A DNA stretch of 64,000 nucleotides from Cognataquiflexum rubidum (lineage in GTDB: Bacteria > Bacteroidota > Bacteroidia > Cytophagales > Cyclobacteriaceae), in the NCBI RefSeq assembly GCF_022538115.1, contig NZ_JAKZAL010000023.1:1-64000 (forward strand), in the 5' to 3' direction. Of this stretch, positions 7,795 through 17,337 are shown one piece after another; the first letter of the stretch is position 1; the number at the start of each line of letters is the position of its first letter. A model generated the notes under the pieces. It was given only the letters and a program-made list of their open reading frames with translations. It was not told the origin of the DNA and did not search any database. Position numbers and translations under genes: made by a program.

Positions 7795-9123
7795 ATGATG
7801 ATGAAAAAAAATTTTATACTCCCTTTTTTGGTAGCAGGAGGACTTTTCTTGCTCGCTTCCTGTGATGTAGATGAGCAGCCGCCTGTTGTTGAACCAACAG
7901 ATCCGGCAACGGTGCAAACTGTAGAGTGGACGGCCGCGCAAGTCCGTCTGATTTCGCGAAATTCTGGTAACACGATCCCTCGGGTGGATTTTGACGAAGG
8001 GGTGGATCTCATGCCCGGCTATCATCAGTGGGATTATTGGCCTATCCTGAACATGGATGGATCGATTGCAAACATCAATGGACACCGGGTCATGATCGTC
8101 CTGACTGCACCGGATACAGTGCTATCAGGAAAGCGACACGATATCGTGAGACACCGCTATGCCATTTCCAAAGATGGTATCACGTGGAAAGATGCCGGAA
8201 TGGTATTCACAGAAGAAGCAATCATCGGTTCCCGTCAGTGGGCTGGATCAGCTTATTATGATCAAGGAACCGTGTATTTCTATTACACTGCTACGGGTGT
8301 TAAAGGTGAATTGGAGTCTGGAAGGATAAATAGTGGTGCTCCGGGTGGGGATGGTGGTATTTCCTACGAACAAAGAATAGCCTTAGCGACTGCTCAAGTT
8401 GCCAATCAGCCGGAGACTGTTGTATTTGAAAACTTTAGCGCACATAAAGTGGTATTGCAGGCGGATGGAGCAATTTACCAACCTGCCACCGGCATGGACG
8501 CCACCGGAACTGTATTTGCATTCAGAGATCCTTTTGTCTACAAAGACCCTGCGACCAACAAGATTTATATGACCTTCACAGCCAGAGAAGCCGGTGACAT
8601 CACTACCTACAACGGTGCAGTGGGTTTGGCGGAAGCTATTGGCAATGACATGAGCAAATGGAAGCTTCTTCCTCCTTTGGTGGTGACCAACATCAATTCA
8701 GAATTGGAAAGACCCCATTTTGTCAAGCTCGACAATAAATACTACCTGTTTTTTTCTACCCACATCGAGAAATTCTCTCCTGAGGTTATGGATAGGATTG
8801 ATTCTCCTGAAGGGATGTACGGATTTGCATGTGACGATTTCCTCGGGCCCTACGAGCCTCTCAATGGAAGCGCGCTTGTAGCGGGAAATCCAACAGAGGA
8901 TCCTTACGCAACCTTCTCTTGGCATGTATTGCAGGATAAAACCGTATTGAGCAATACCAATTACTACAATATTGCGCCTGGCCTGGAAGTTGGAGACTTC
9001 GGTGCTTTGGGAGAAGATTGGGACAAACTGCATTTTGGAGGTACTCTTGCCCCAAGGTTAGTGCTTTTAGTAAATGGAAATCTGGTGACATTGAGTCACA
9101 GACTCCCTCCGTCTTTACCATAA
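7795..9123 (+). CDS. GH68-family fructosyl enzyme (levansucrase/sucrase-like) lipoprotein
   Basis: This 442-residue secreted lipoprotein has signal peptide 1-22 with lipobox LLASC (C23). Glycoside hydrolase family 68 cleaves sucrose and transfers fructose to water or to a growing fructan. Expected catalytic positions are visible: nucleophile D80 in QWDYWPI, transition-state stabiliser D245 in FRDPF and acid/base E305 in ELERPHFV. The five-bladed propeller fold is typical of the family. Three start codons overlap (MMMKK); the first is listed. The gene stands alone, without a SusC/SusD pair or fructokinase nearby, and ends in a clear terminator. The family is well supported. Whether it builds fructan or only hydrolyses sucrose or fructan is open. 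Confidence 0.88.
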   Translation: MMMKKNFILPFLVAGGLFLLASCDVDEQPPVVEPTDPATVQTVEWTAAQVRLISRNSGNTIPRVDFDEGVDLMPGYHQWDYWPILNMDGSIANINGHRVMIVLTAPDTVLSGKRHDIVRHRYAISKDGITWKDAGMVFTEEAIIGSRQWAGSAYYDQGTVYFYYTATGVKGELESGRINSGAPGGDGGISYEQRIALATAQVANQPETVVFENFSAHKVVLQADGAIYQPATGMDATGTVFAFRDPFVYKDPATNKIYMTFTAREAGDITTYNGAVGLAEAIGNDMSKWKLLPPLVVTNINSELERPHFVKLDNKYYLFFSTHIEKFSPEVMDRIDSPEGMYGFACDDFLGPYEPLNGSALVAGNPTEDPYATFSWHVLQDKTVLSNTNYYNIAPGLEVGDFGALGEDWDKLHFGGTLAPRLVLLVNGNLVTLSHRLPPSLP

Positions 9124-9152
9124 TCTTTCTTTACCAAAATCTTTTTTAAATC

Positions 9153-9185
9153 AAAATGCCGGACATGATCCGGCATTTTTTTTTG
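9153..9185 (+). terminator. Rho-independent terminator of the GH68 gene
   Basis: The hairpin ATGCCGGA-catga-TCCGGCAT is followed by a run of about 10 T, 30 bp after the stop codon. Confidence 0.85.
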
Positions 9186-9242
9186 TGCGTAGATGAAGAA
9201 CCGCTGTTTTAAAATTAGATACTTCTCCCGGAGTTTAATGGC

Positions 9243-9422
9243 CGTCACCCTGAGTGAAACGAAGGGTCTCTCATTAATGAGATCCTTCATCTTTCCCGAA
9301 AACACGGTACAGGCGGAACCTCTTACCAATGACGTAATTGTCGGAGTCGTCACCCTGAGTAAAGCGAAGGGTCTCACCATAAGTAAATGAGATCCTTCAG
9401 TCGTACCTCCTTCAGGATGACG
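9243..9422. repeat. Two tandem CTGAGT-type dispersed repeats
   Basis: Copy 1 (9243-9335) runs from CGTCACCCTGAGTGAAACG to CCAATGACGT. Copy 2 (9347-9422) runs from CGTCACCCTGAGTAAAGCG to TTCAGGATGACG. Both contain GGGTCTC and GAGATCCTTCA, shared with the copy at 5112-5212. Ends CGTCACCCTGA and TCAGGATGACG are inverted repeats. Confidence 0.7.
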
Positions 9423-9454
9423 CACAGTGCAGAGGAGAAGTCTAATTATACTTC

Positions 9455-9603
9455 AAAAGATATCTCCCTCTGGTCGATATGACAAGGATAAATCTCTTTC
9501 ACTTTTTACCTCTCACCCTTTCGCAACCTTCCAACTTTAAAACCTTCCAACCTTTTAATTTTCCAATTTTCCAATCTTCCAATCCCCTCAATCTTCCAAT
9601 CTC
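9455..9603. repeat. Dispersed 30-bp motif followed by CT-rich tract
   Basis: A segment starting AGATATCTCCCTCTGG (about 9460) recurs at about 13080. It is followed by degenerate pyrimidine-rich units (CAACCTT, CCAATCTT) that run to the stop codon of the Asp-box gene. No gene is visible. Confidence 0.6.
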
Positions 9604-12600
9604 TCAACCCCCATACAAAACCCCAACCCCCGCTTCCTGCAAGGATTTGTTGTAGGCTGGTATCGAGGTCTTCAAGAGCTTTTCTCCCCTGGCTTTCAGC
9701 ACTTCCCATTCTTTGGTCAGTTCCTCAAGACGGTCTTTGGATCCTTTGGTGACTCGAGGGATCGAGCTTTCAGTCTGATTGATCAGGTACAGGTAGTTGG
9801 CAGTGAATTTATTGGGGAAGTTTTCGACATCGTCATAAGCTTGCGACTTGCGTTGCAGCATGTCTTCATCCCAAGCCTGCATTTCCTTCAGCAGGTTTGT
9901 CCCGGAAGCATGCAGTTCTTTTTTGGAAGCATCGCTTTTGATTTTGGCCAAAAGTGGCTTCAGTTGCTGTTGGTAAGCCATTGCTTCATTGATCATCGTA
10001 TGCATGGAAGTAAGCTCGGCTTCCATCTTTGACATAAATTCGTGGTATTCCTGATAGTCAGCTGCACTCAGTCCAAAATCCGGATTGTCAACAATCTTGG
10101 CCGTGTTGGTGCTTTCTCCCAAAGTTGATTTTAATAATAAAGTGTAATTACCCGGAATGGCCTTATGACCTGAGAAACTTGCTTCCAAGTAAGCAGAGGG
10201 CACGCCCGGCATTGTTGGATAGCGCATGTTCCAGACAAATCGGTTCACTCCTTTTTTGACAGTCAAGGTGGGTTCTGCTGAAGGGCCGCCATCGTATTTG
10301 ATAAACGATGGGTCTTTTTTGCTTGAAAATGTCCTTACCAATTCCCCTTTTTCGTCTCTGATCTCCAAGGTCAGTGTTGTCGAGTCATTCACCGATGCCG
10401 GCAAATGGTAATAAATCACCACGCCATTGGCAGGATTGACTCCCTCAAAAGGATGTGTTCCCTTGAACTCTTCGCTGTTGCCATTTAAGGGAGAATACCA
10501 ATTCCCCAACATCGCATCGTCAGGTTGGTAGAGGAGGGGTTTATCCACAGAGGGTTGGATTCCGCGGACGAGGTTAAGGTCGTCCAAGATCCAATAAGAG
10601 CGTCCCGAAGTGGCGACGATCAGGTCATTGTGGGCTACTTTCAGGTCAGTGATCGGCGTGACCGGCATGTTCAACTGAAAAGGTCCCCAACTTGTGCCTC
10701 CATTTCTGGAAATGTAGATGCCGGTTTCTGTACCTGCATAGAGCAGTCCTTTTACCACGTTGTCTTCACGCACTACTCTGGTAAACGCACCATAAGGGAT
10801 TCCCTTACTGATACTCGTCCAGGTTTTTCCGTAGTCGGTGGTTTTGTAAATTGCAGGAGTATAGTCATTGAACTTGTAGCGGGTGGTAGCGATATAGGCT
10901 GTGGCCGGATCGTGAGGGGAAACTTCGATGGCGTTGATGAGACATTCTGTCAAGCCTTTTGGAGTCACATTGGTCCATGTCTTTCCATTGTCACGGGTCA
11001 GGTGAACAAGCCCATCGTCGCTCCCTACCCAGATGTGTCCTTTTTCGTGGGGAGATTCCATAATGTAGCTGATGGTGCCATAATTTTCGGCGCCTACTGC
11101 CTCATTCGTGTAAGGACCTCCGCCTTTTCCTTGTTTTTCCTTTTCATTTTTGGTTAGATCGGGAGAGATTACTTCCCAACTTTGGCCCATGTCTTTTGTC
11201 CTCAGGACATATTGCGATCCATGGTAGTAGGTGTCGGGTTCATGCTGTGACCAGATGATCGGGGCATTCCAGTTGAACCTGTACTTCATGTCGCTGGCAT
11301 TTCTGCCTAGGTATTGGATAGGAGCGATCATGATATTGGTGCTTCCCAGGGATTTGTGGTCGAGAACTTCGATGGTCCCGAGGTAGCTGCCTCCCAAAAC
11401 GTACCTTGGATCATCAGGATTGAATGCCAAAAACGCACTTTCTCCGCCTGCAGAGTAATTCCAATGTTCCTGAGATATCCCACCTCTTCCCAAAGCCATG
11501 CTGTTGATGACCAAAGACGTATTGTCCTGCTGTCCGCCATAGATACGGTAGGGGATTTGGTTGTCGGTATTGATCCGATACATTTGGGCAGTCGGCATAT
11601 TGGCTTGAGTGGACCATGTTTTGGCATTGTTGAAAGAAATTGCTGCACCCCCATCGTCTGCCATGACCATGTTTTTGGAGTTTTTGGGATTGATCCAAAG
11701 GTCATGGTAATCGCCATGGGCACTGGGTAGCACTTCCCAGCTTTTGCCGCCATCGATGGAGCGGAGGGCCGGGGCACTGAGCACATACACTGTATGCTCA
11801 TCCTGTGGATCAGCAAAAACTTCTATATAATACCAGGCTCTTTGAACCAGTCTGTTATCGCCGCTGACCATAGACCAATCAATGCCTCCGTTTTCAGAGA
11901 CAAAAAGTCCGCCCTGATCTTTGTCTGAATCACTTTCTATCAAGGCATACACCTTATCTGAATTGGCACGGGAAACAGCAATCGCCATTTTACCCTTCTC
12001 TTTGGGAAGTCCGTTGGAGAGGGGCTTCCAGGTTTTGCCGGAGTCGGTAGACTTGTAAAGACCGCTACCGGGTCCACCGCTGATGACTTTCCATGGAAGT
12101 CGCTGATGCTCCCACATGGCGGCATAAAGAACTTCGGGATAATTCATGTCCATGGACAGTTCCACGGCACCCGATTTATTGTCAACAAAAAGCACTTTCT
12201 CCCAAGTCTCTCCGCCATTGGTAGATTTGTAGATGCCCCGGTCTTCGTTGGGTGCATGGAGTGCACCTTGCGCAGCAACAAAAACAATGTCCGGGTTGGT
12301 AGGATGGATGACGATTCTGGAGATATGTTGGGTTTTTTCCAACCCAATTTTCTTCCATGTTTTTCCGGCATCGGTCGATTTGTAGACACCATCGCCATAG
12401 GAGGTCATCACCCCACGGGGTGCATGCTCGCCCATGCCGACATAGACGATGTTGGGGTTGGATTCGGAGACGGATACCGCACCGACCGAACCGGTTGTAA
12501 AAAATCCATCAGAAATGTTATTCCAATGCTGTCCTGCATCCTCTGTTTTCCAGACACCGCCGCCTGTAGTTCCCATATAGTAGGTGAGCGGATCGTTGAC

Positions 12601-12741
12601 CACACCCGAAGAAGTCACCGACCTCCCTCCACGGAAGGGACCTATGTTTCTATATTTGAGGGTGTTGTTGATTTCTTTGAAATCCTGTGCCGAGAGTTGG
12701 AAGGCGCCAAGAAAGAGGAGGGCAAGAATAAGTTTTTTCAT
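9604..12741 (-). CDS. Large secreted Asp-box (BNR/VPS10-like) beta-propeller protein
   Basis: This 1045-residue exported protein has a signal peptide from the chosen start ([19 protein letters not shown]). An in-frame ATG 27 bp upstream would spoil the signal peptide. At least nine Asp-box motifs (S-x-D/N-x-G-x-T/S-W) are visible, for example [34 protein letters not shown] and [11 protein letters not shown], which predicts two stacked propellers as in sortilin/VPS10-type proteins. The C-terminal ~300 residues comprise a beta-sandwich-like region (PGNYTLLL) and a helical tail. Such proteins are often annotated as glycosyl hydrolases, but no catalytic evidence is visible. The gene is monocistronic, with CT-rich repeats right after its stop codon. 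Confidence 0.88.
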   Translation of the reverse strand: MKKLILALLFLGAFQLSAQDFKEINNTLKYRNIGPFRGGRSVTSSGVVNDPLTYYMGTTGGGVWKTEDAGQHWNNISDGFFTTGSVGAVSVSESNPNIVYVGMGEHAPRGVMTSYGDGVYKSTDAGKTWKKIGLEKTQHISRIVIHPTNPDIVFVAAQGALHAPNEDRGIYKSTNGGETWEKVLFVDNKSGAVELSMDMNYPEVLYAAMWEHQRLPWKVISGGPGSGLYKSTDSGKTWKPLSNGLPKEKGKMAIAVSRANSDKVYALIESDSDKDQGGLFVSENGGIDWSMVSGDNRLVQRAWYYIEVFADPQDEHTVYVLSAPALRSIDGGKSWEVLPSAHGDYHDLWINPKNSKNMVMADDGGAAISFNNAKTWSTQANMPTAQMYRINTDNQIPYRIYGGQQDNTSLVINSMALGRGGISQEHWNYSAGGESAFLAFNPDDPRYVLGGSYLGTIEVLDHKSLGSTNIMIAPIQYLGRNASDMKYRFNWNAPIIWSQHEPDTYYHGSQYVLRTKDMGQSWEVISPDLTKNEKEKQGKGGGPYTNEAVGAENYGTISYIMESPHEKGHIWVGSDDGLVHLTRDNGKTWTNVTPKGLTECLINAIEVSPHDPATAYIATTRYKFNDYTPAIYKTTDYGKTWTSISKGIPYGAFTRVVREDNVVKGLLYAGTETGIYISRNGGTSWGPFQLNMPVTPITDLKVAHNDLIVATSGRSYWILDDLNLVRGIQPSVDKPLLYQPDDAMLGNWYSPLNGNSEEFKGTHPFEGVNPANGVVIYYHLPASVNDSTTLTLEIRDEKGELVRTFSSKKDPSFIKYDGGPSAEPTLTVKKGVNRFVWNMRYPTMPGVPSAYLEASFSGHKAIPGNYTLLLKSTLGESTNTAKIVDNPDFGLSAADYQEYHEFMSKMEAELTSMHTMINEAMAYQQQLKPLLAKIKSDASKKELHASGTNLLKEMQAWDEDMLQRKSQAYDDVENFPNKFTANYLYLINQTESSIPRVTKGSKDRLEELTKEWEVLKARGEKLLKTSIPAYNKSLQEAGVGVLYGG

Positions 12742-13372
12742 CAGAAGATAGGTGGCTATTGAAGGCAATCAAGTTATAAAAAAATGTCGGTTTTAGGATA
12801 TGGTATTTGATGGATGACTTTTCGGGAATTTGAGGTGCTTGGTCGTTTGTTCAGAGTTTACTTCAAACAAAAAACATCCGTCATCGGTCATCGGTCATTT
12901 CTTCCACCTTTCACCTCTTACTTTTTACCAAAGCGTTTTCAAAAAAACCTCCCGACCTTCCCAACCTCCCAATTTCCTGACCCCCCGACTTCCCAGCCTC
13001 CCGACTTCCCGACCTCTAACCTTTCACCTCTTACCTCTCCCCACCTCATCCTTCCTCTTTCGAATCTCATCCTTCAAAAAGATATCTCCCTCTGGTCGAT
13101 ATGACAAGGTCAAGTCTCTTCCTCCTTTCACCTCTTACTTTTTACCAAATCCTTTCCCAAAAACATCCCAACCTCCCAACTTCCTGACCCCCCGACCTCC
13201 CTACTTCCCGACCTCTAACCTCTCACCTCTTACTTTTTACCAAAGCGTTTTCAAAAAAACCTCCCGACCTTCCCAATCTCCCAACTTCCTGACCCCCCGA
13301 CTTCCCGACCACCTTTCACCTTTTACCTCTCACCACCTCATCCTTCCTCCTTCGAATCTCATCCTTCAAACC
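12742..13372. repeat. 630-bp CT-rich repeat region, internally duplicated
   Basis: From about 12877 the plus strand is a degenerate pyrimidine tract with CATCGGT heptamers (12880-12897), CCCAACCTCCC, TTCCTGACCCCCCGACTTCC and CACCTCTTAC units. A block starting CACCTCTTACTTTTTACCAA occurs near 12910 and again near 13226. The 30-bp AGATATCTCCCTCTGG motif (about 13080) matches 9460. The open frames here are Pro/Ser/Thr-rich repeat translations, not genes. The tract ends at the stop codon of the I9-like gene. Confidence 0.75.
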
Positions 13373-13606
13373 TCATCCCCCAAAAGCCTCTACTTCACCA
13401 TCTTCCTCGATGTGTTTGATTCCTTTGATTTTCAATTCCTGAAGGCTGGATTCATCTCCGTCAGTTTCACCGCAGATTACCCCGGTAAAAGAGAGGATAT
13501 TGGTGATTTTACAACCTTTTCCTTCAAGGGCTTCGGCGATATTCTGAATATTACCGATTTCATTTTCCTCTATGGAGGCAATGAATTTTGTGGGATGCTT
13601 TGCCAT
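13373..13606 (-). CDS. Stand-alone I9-type subtilisin propeptide/inhibitor-like protein
   Basis: This 77-residue protein lies 25 bp downstream of a subtilase gene on the same strand, so the two are probably one operon. The predicted order strand (KFIASIE), helix (IGNIQNIAEALEGKG), strand (KITNILSFTG), strand (VICGETDG), helix (SSLQELKIKG), strand (IKHIEEDGEVEAF) matches the ferredoxin-like fold of peptidase inhibitor family I9. The family's hallmark end V-x-x-I-E-E-D is present. I9 domains normally sit at the N-terminus of subtilases, act as folding chaperones and then inhibit the protease. Free-standing relatives such as Pleurotus proteinase A inhibitor 1 act in trans. There is no signal peptide. 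The fold assignment is inference from pattern. Confidence 0.72.
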   Translation of the reverse strand: MAKHPTKFIASIEENEIGNIQNIAEALEGKGCKITNILSFTGVICGETDGDESSLQELKIKGIKHIEEDGEVEAFGG

Positions 13607-13631
13607 TTTTTTTGAGGGTATCTAGTTAAAA

Positions 13632-14948
13632 TTACTGTGGACTCTGTACAAGTCCTGCACCTACGTCACTTGCCGGCAAGCCGATTGGCCGGGCCGTATT
13701 GACCAACTTTTCCCAAATCTGGGAAGCCGTTGCATTTGGATTTTGTTCCCACAATTGCGCCGCCACCCCGGACACAAAAGGTGTTGCCATGCTTGTACCG
13801 TTGATGGAAGTGTAGTTTTGGGGAGATTTGTATGCGCTCATGACTGCTACTCCTGGACCGGCGATATTTACCTCACCACCATCACCGTTGATGGAACCGC
13901 AGGAAAAATTCGCCACTTTCAAAAACCTGTCCACAGCAGCCACTGCCATGATGGAAGGACAGTTGGCTGGATGACCGACAGGCTTGATGCTGTTGGATGA
14001 CCGATTGCTTTCATTTCCTGCTGCTGCAATGATCAAGGTTCCTCTTTGCAAACCCTGTTTGGCAATGTCCTCATAAATCCTGGAGTGGCTTTGTCCGGGC
14101 CTTGTCGCCGCCCCGAGAGACATGGAGATAACCTTGCAGCCATTGCTCATCGCCCAATCCATACCTGCAATGATACCGCTGTCTGCCCCTGAACCTGCAT
14201 TGGAAAGTACTTTGCCAATAAAAATATTTGAGTCAAAAGAGACACCATACCTGCTTTGGTTGGAACCCCGCAATCCTCCTGCAGCGACTCCTGTGCAGTG
14301 CGTGCCGTGTCCGTTGAGGTCATTGACATCTTCTCCGGATATAAAGGATTTGCTTTGGATCACCCTCGTCTGAAAATCAGGATGGCCAAGCAAAAAACCC
14401 GTATCCAATATCGCAATGGGAATATTTTTGCCTTTATAAGGACTTGTCAGGGCACGAACCGCCTGAACGCCCCAATAGGCCGCTGCTATGTCTGAATAGG
14501 AATTCGGCAGGGCAGGGTTCGGTGTCGGATTACCCGGAGAGGGTGTAACAGGAGGTTTTTTGCCTATTCCCAATAATGCTAAAAGCCATTGCCAAAATCC
14601 CCCTGAGGCTTGTGATTTGGCTGCTGCAATGGCATAGACAAAGCGCTCAGGTTCATCATAAAGAAAACTGTTGACCCTAGCGGCACTCGTTAGAACATTG
14701 ATTTCCTCTTGGTGGTTTTCATTGATGACCGCTACACCAAAATTCTCAAAAACGATGCCGTCAGCCTGGTCAAAAGCTTTCACATAGTCCTCCTCATGGG
14801 ACTTAAAATCACTAGAGGATGCCAACCTTAGGGAGGCCTCGCCTGCTTCACCCTCTATTTGTTTAAATTTGGCGTTATGATCCAACATTACCAGGCGTTT
14901 GCCGGTGAATTCTGGTTTTGATTCAAGTGTTTCTATTTGATCTGACAT
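13632..14948 (-). CDS. S8 family serine protease (subtilase)
   Basis: This 438-residue subtilisin-family endopeptidase has a complete catalytic set: D182 in AILDTGF, H214 in NGHGTHCTG, oxyanion N312 in AAAGNES and nucleophile S386 in NGTSMATPFVSG. The N-terminal ~110 residues form a separate alpha/beta region (RLVMLDHNA ... GVAVINENHQ ... RFVYAIAAA) that may be its own prosegment. A Gly/Pro linker (132-150, PVTPSPGNPTPNP) follows. No classical signal peptide is seen at the annotated start, so export is uncertain. The next gene encodes an I9-like protein that could chaperone or inhibit it. A TAGGTTTG box lies 35 bp upstream. Confidence 0.93.
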   Translation of the reverse strand: MSDQIETLESKPEFTGKRLVMLDHNAKFKQIEGEAGEASLRLASSSDFKSHEEDYVKAFDQADGIVFENFGVAVINENHQEEINVLTSAARVNSFLYDEPERFVYAIAAAKSQASGGFWQWLLALLGIGKKPPVTPSPGNPTPNPALPNSYSDIAAAYWGVQAVRALTSPYKGKNIPIAILDTGFLLGHPDFQTRVIQSKSFISGEDVNDLNGHGTHCTGVAAGGLRGSNQSRYGVSFDSNIFIGKVLSNAGSGADSGIIAGMDWAMSNGCKVISMSLGAATRPGQSHSRIYEDIAKQGLQRGTLIIAAAGNESNRSSNSIKPVGHPANCPSIMAVAAVDRFLKVANFSCGSINGDGGEVNIAGPGVAVMSAYKSPQNYTSINGTSMATPFVSGVAAQLWEQNPNATASQIWEKLVNTARPIGLPASDVGAGLVQSPQ

Positions 14949-14982
14949 GGCTTTGGGATTGAAAAGTGAATGGAATTAAAAA

Positions 14983-14990
14983 CAAACCTA
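14983..14990 (-). promoter_or_regulatory. Possible -7 box of the protease operon
   Basis: The minus strand reads TAGGTTTG, a TAnnTTTG match, 35 bp before the protease ATG. A matching -33 TTG is not clear. Confidence 0.3.
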
Positions 14991-15062
14991 ATTTACAAAA
15001 AAAAATTATATTATTGATTGTCAAGGGTATAATTGAAGTTTAAGGTATTCGATTTCATATTA

Positions 15063-15952
15063 CCGCAAAGGACCCAAAGTTATCGCAAGGAGTCGCAAAG
15101 GGAGAATCGGTAAGAATAATTTACTACAGAGCCCATGGAGGGCACGGAGAAATGTTTCCCGCGAAGGCGCAAAGGCGCAAAAAAAATTTACCTCAGAGGA
15201 CACAGTGGGCACGGAGAAAAAATTACAATAATATATCACACAGGAGACGCAGGGACGCAAAAAAAGAAGAAGAGAAGATGTCCCGCGAAGGCGCAAAAAC
15301 GCAAAGAAAAAGCCTTAAGAAAGCCACCTTGCGTTCTTAGCAAAAGCGTTGCGATCATGGCGGTAAAAAATGTCCAATGGTACCTCTAACCATCTGTGAA
15401 AATCTGTGTTCATCTGTGGTTAAATCTATTTTTCTACCACAGGGGTCACGGGCACAGAGATCAGCTTCCATTCAGCATTCTAAATTCATCATTTGATTGC
15501 TCTGCGGCTCCGCGTGAGGTATTTTTTCTTTTTCCGCAAAGGACCCAAAGGTATCTCAATGGGTTGCAAAGGGAGAATCGGTAAGAATAATTTACCACGG
15601 AGCTCACGGAGGACACGGAGAAAAAATTACAATATATATCACGCAGGAGACGCAGGGACGCAAAAAAAGAAGAAGAGAAGATGTCCCGCGAAGGTGCAAA
15701 AACGCAAAGAAAAAGCCTTAAGAAAGCCACCTTGTGTTCTTATCAAACCGTTGCGATCATTGCGGTAAAAAATGTCCAATGTTACCTCTAACCATCTGTG
15801 AAAATCCGTGTTCATCTGTGGTTAAATCTATTTTTCTACCACAGAGGTCACGGGCACAGAGCTCCCATTCAGAATTCTAAATTCACCATTTTATTGCTCT
15901 GCGGCTCGGCGTAAGGTAACTTTTTCTTTTACCGCAAAGGACCTGGATAATC
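15063..15952. repeat. Duplicated 400-470-bp non-coding repeat block
   Basis: Unit 1 (15063-15533) and unit 2 (15534-15931) both begin CCGCAAAGGACCCAAAG and share long blocks in the same order: CGGTAAGAATAATTTAC, CACGGAGAAAAAATTACAAT, GAGACGCAGGGACGCAAAAA, AAAGCCTTAAGAAAGCCACC, GTTCATCTGTGGTTAAATC and TTGCTCTGCGGCTC. A third start (15932-15941) is cut by the radA 3' end. Unit 1 has about 70 bp more, a local second pass of the GCGAAGGCGCAAA / CACGGAG motifs. The frames within are repeat translations without coding signs. The region fills the gap between the protease and radA. Confidence 0.85.
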
Positions 15953-15955
15953 AAA

Positions 15956-17332
15956 TTACCCCACCAGCCTCTGATACATCTCCTCCAATTTACTCACTGC
16001 AATAACCTGGATCCTGTACTTGTCTACATCCAATCCCTTGATGGCATATTTGGAAACCATGATCCTTTTGAATCCCAATTTTTCTGCCTCAGCAATCCTG
16101 TTTTCAATCCTGTTTACCGCCCTGATTTCTCCTCCCAATCCTACTTCTCCCGCAAAACAGATGTCCTCCGGAACGGGACTGTCTTCATAAGAAGATACCA
16201 AAGAGGCACAGACCGCAAGGTCCAATGCCGGGTCGTCCACACGCATCCCGCCGGCAACATTGAGGAAAACATCCTGCTGACCCAAGCGCATTCCCCCTCT
16301 TTTTTCCAGGACTGCCAAAAGCATATTCAATCGCTTTGCATCAAAACCTGTACTGCTCCGCTGTGGTGTACCATAGGTGGCAGGGCTGACCAAAGATTGG
16401 ATTTCTATCAAAAGTGGGCGGTTCCCTTCGAGCATGGCACCGATCGCGACACCGTTGAGGACCTCCTCCCTTTGCGTCAGTAAAATCTCTGAGGGATTGG
16501 CCACCTGTCGCAAGCCTTCGGCACGCATTTCATAGATACCGAGCTCATTGGTGGAGCCAAACCTGTTTTTGGAAGTCCGGAGGATCCGGTAGGAGAGGTG
16601 TCTGTCTCCTTCAAATTGGAGAACTGTATCCACCATATGTTCGAGGACCTTGGGTCCGGCGATGGAACCGTCTTTGGTGATATGGCCAATCAGGAAAACA
16701 GGAACTCCGGTTTCCTTGGCGAATTTCATCAACTCAGCGGTGCATTCCCGGACTTGGGAAACAGATCCGGCTGCGGATTCCACATATTGGCTATGGAGAG
16801 TCTGGATTGAATCGATGATCAATAAATCAGGCTGAAGGATTTCTATCTGTTGAAAAATCTGTTGGGTATTCGTCTCGGACAGCACGTAGCAATTGTCGGA
16901 TTTGAAAGCCATCCGCTCTGCACGCATCTTGATCTGGGCCTCGCTTTCCTCTCCTGAGACGTAAAGTACTTTTACTTTTGGCAAGGAAAGCGCTATCTGC
17001 AACATCAACGTGGACTTCCCGATACCAGGTTCACCCCCGATCAACACCAACGAACCCGGTACGATTCCTCCGCCCAAGACCCTGTCCAATTCGGCATCAT
17101 GGGTCACCGTCCTCGGCATCTCCTCAAAGTTGATTTCAGACAGGCGCTTGGGGGTGGAGGCCCTTTTTTCTCTCGATCCTATAGCTTTCCAATTCCCTTT
17201 TCCGGCTTCTTCCTTTTGGATGACTTCCTCTACATAGGTATTCCATTCCCCACAAGCGGGACATTTCCCGATCCATTTGGGGCTTTGTGCGCCACAGTTT
17301 TGACAGAAGAAGGTGGTTTTTGTTTTAGCCAT
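15956..17332 (-). CDS. radA: DNA repair protein RadA (Sms)
   Basis: This 458-residue RecA-like ATPase promotes branch migration of recombination intermediates. An N-terminal C4 zinc finger is visible (C10, C13, C24, C27), followed by Walker A GGEPGIGKST (99-108), Walker B LLIIDSIQTL, the RadA-specific KNRFGSTNE motif and a C-terminal Lon-protease-like domain (GLGGEIRAVNRIENRI). Length and domain order are normal. Its leader contains a GA-rich heptamer repeat (17341-17376). polA, the next gene upstream on the same strand, is separated by an inverted-repeat spacer, so the two are likely separate units. Confidence 0.97.
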   Translation of the reverse strand: MAKTKTTFFCQNCGAQSPKWIGKCPACGEWNTYVEEVIQKEEAGKGNWKAIGSREKRASTPKRLSEINFEEMPRTVTHDAELDRVLGGGIVPGSLVLIGGEPGIGKSTLMLQIALSLPKVKVLYVSGEESEAQIKMRAERMAFKSDNCYVLSETNTQQIFQQIEILQPDLLIIDSIQTLHSQYVESAAGSVSQVRECTAELMKFAKETGVPVFLIGHITKDGSIAGPKVLEHMVDTVLQFEGDRHLSYRILRTSKNRFGSTNELGIYEMRAEGLRQVANPSEILLTQREEVLNGVAIGAMLEGNRPLLIEIQSLVSPATYGTPQRSSTGFDAKRLNMLLAVLEKRGGMRLGQQDVFLNVAGGMRVDDPALDLAVCASLVSSYEDSPVPEDICFAGEVGLGGEIRAVNRIENRIAEAEKLGFKRIMVSKYAIKGLDVDKYRIQVIAVSKLEEMYQRLVG

Positions 17333-17337
17333 TTTTT

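Noticed and set aside
12877-13372. Possible CRISPR array
   Set aside because: The repeats are degenerate 7-8-bp units without constant spacers or a conserved repeat, and no cas gene is present in the window.
12830-13615. 261-residue plus-strand open frame rich in Pro, Ser, Thr and Phe
   Set aside because: It is a translation of the degenerate CT-rich repeat tract and overlaps the I9-like gene antisense; its repeats follow DNA units, not protein motifs.
15135-15768. Several 60-90-residue frames in the duplicated block
   Set aside because: They are Lys/Arg-rich translations of GCGCAAA/CACGGAG-type repeats, present in both strands and frames, with no conserved start or domain.
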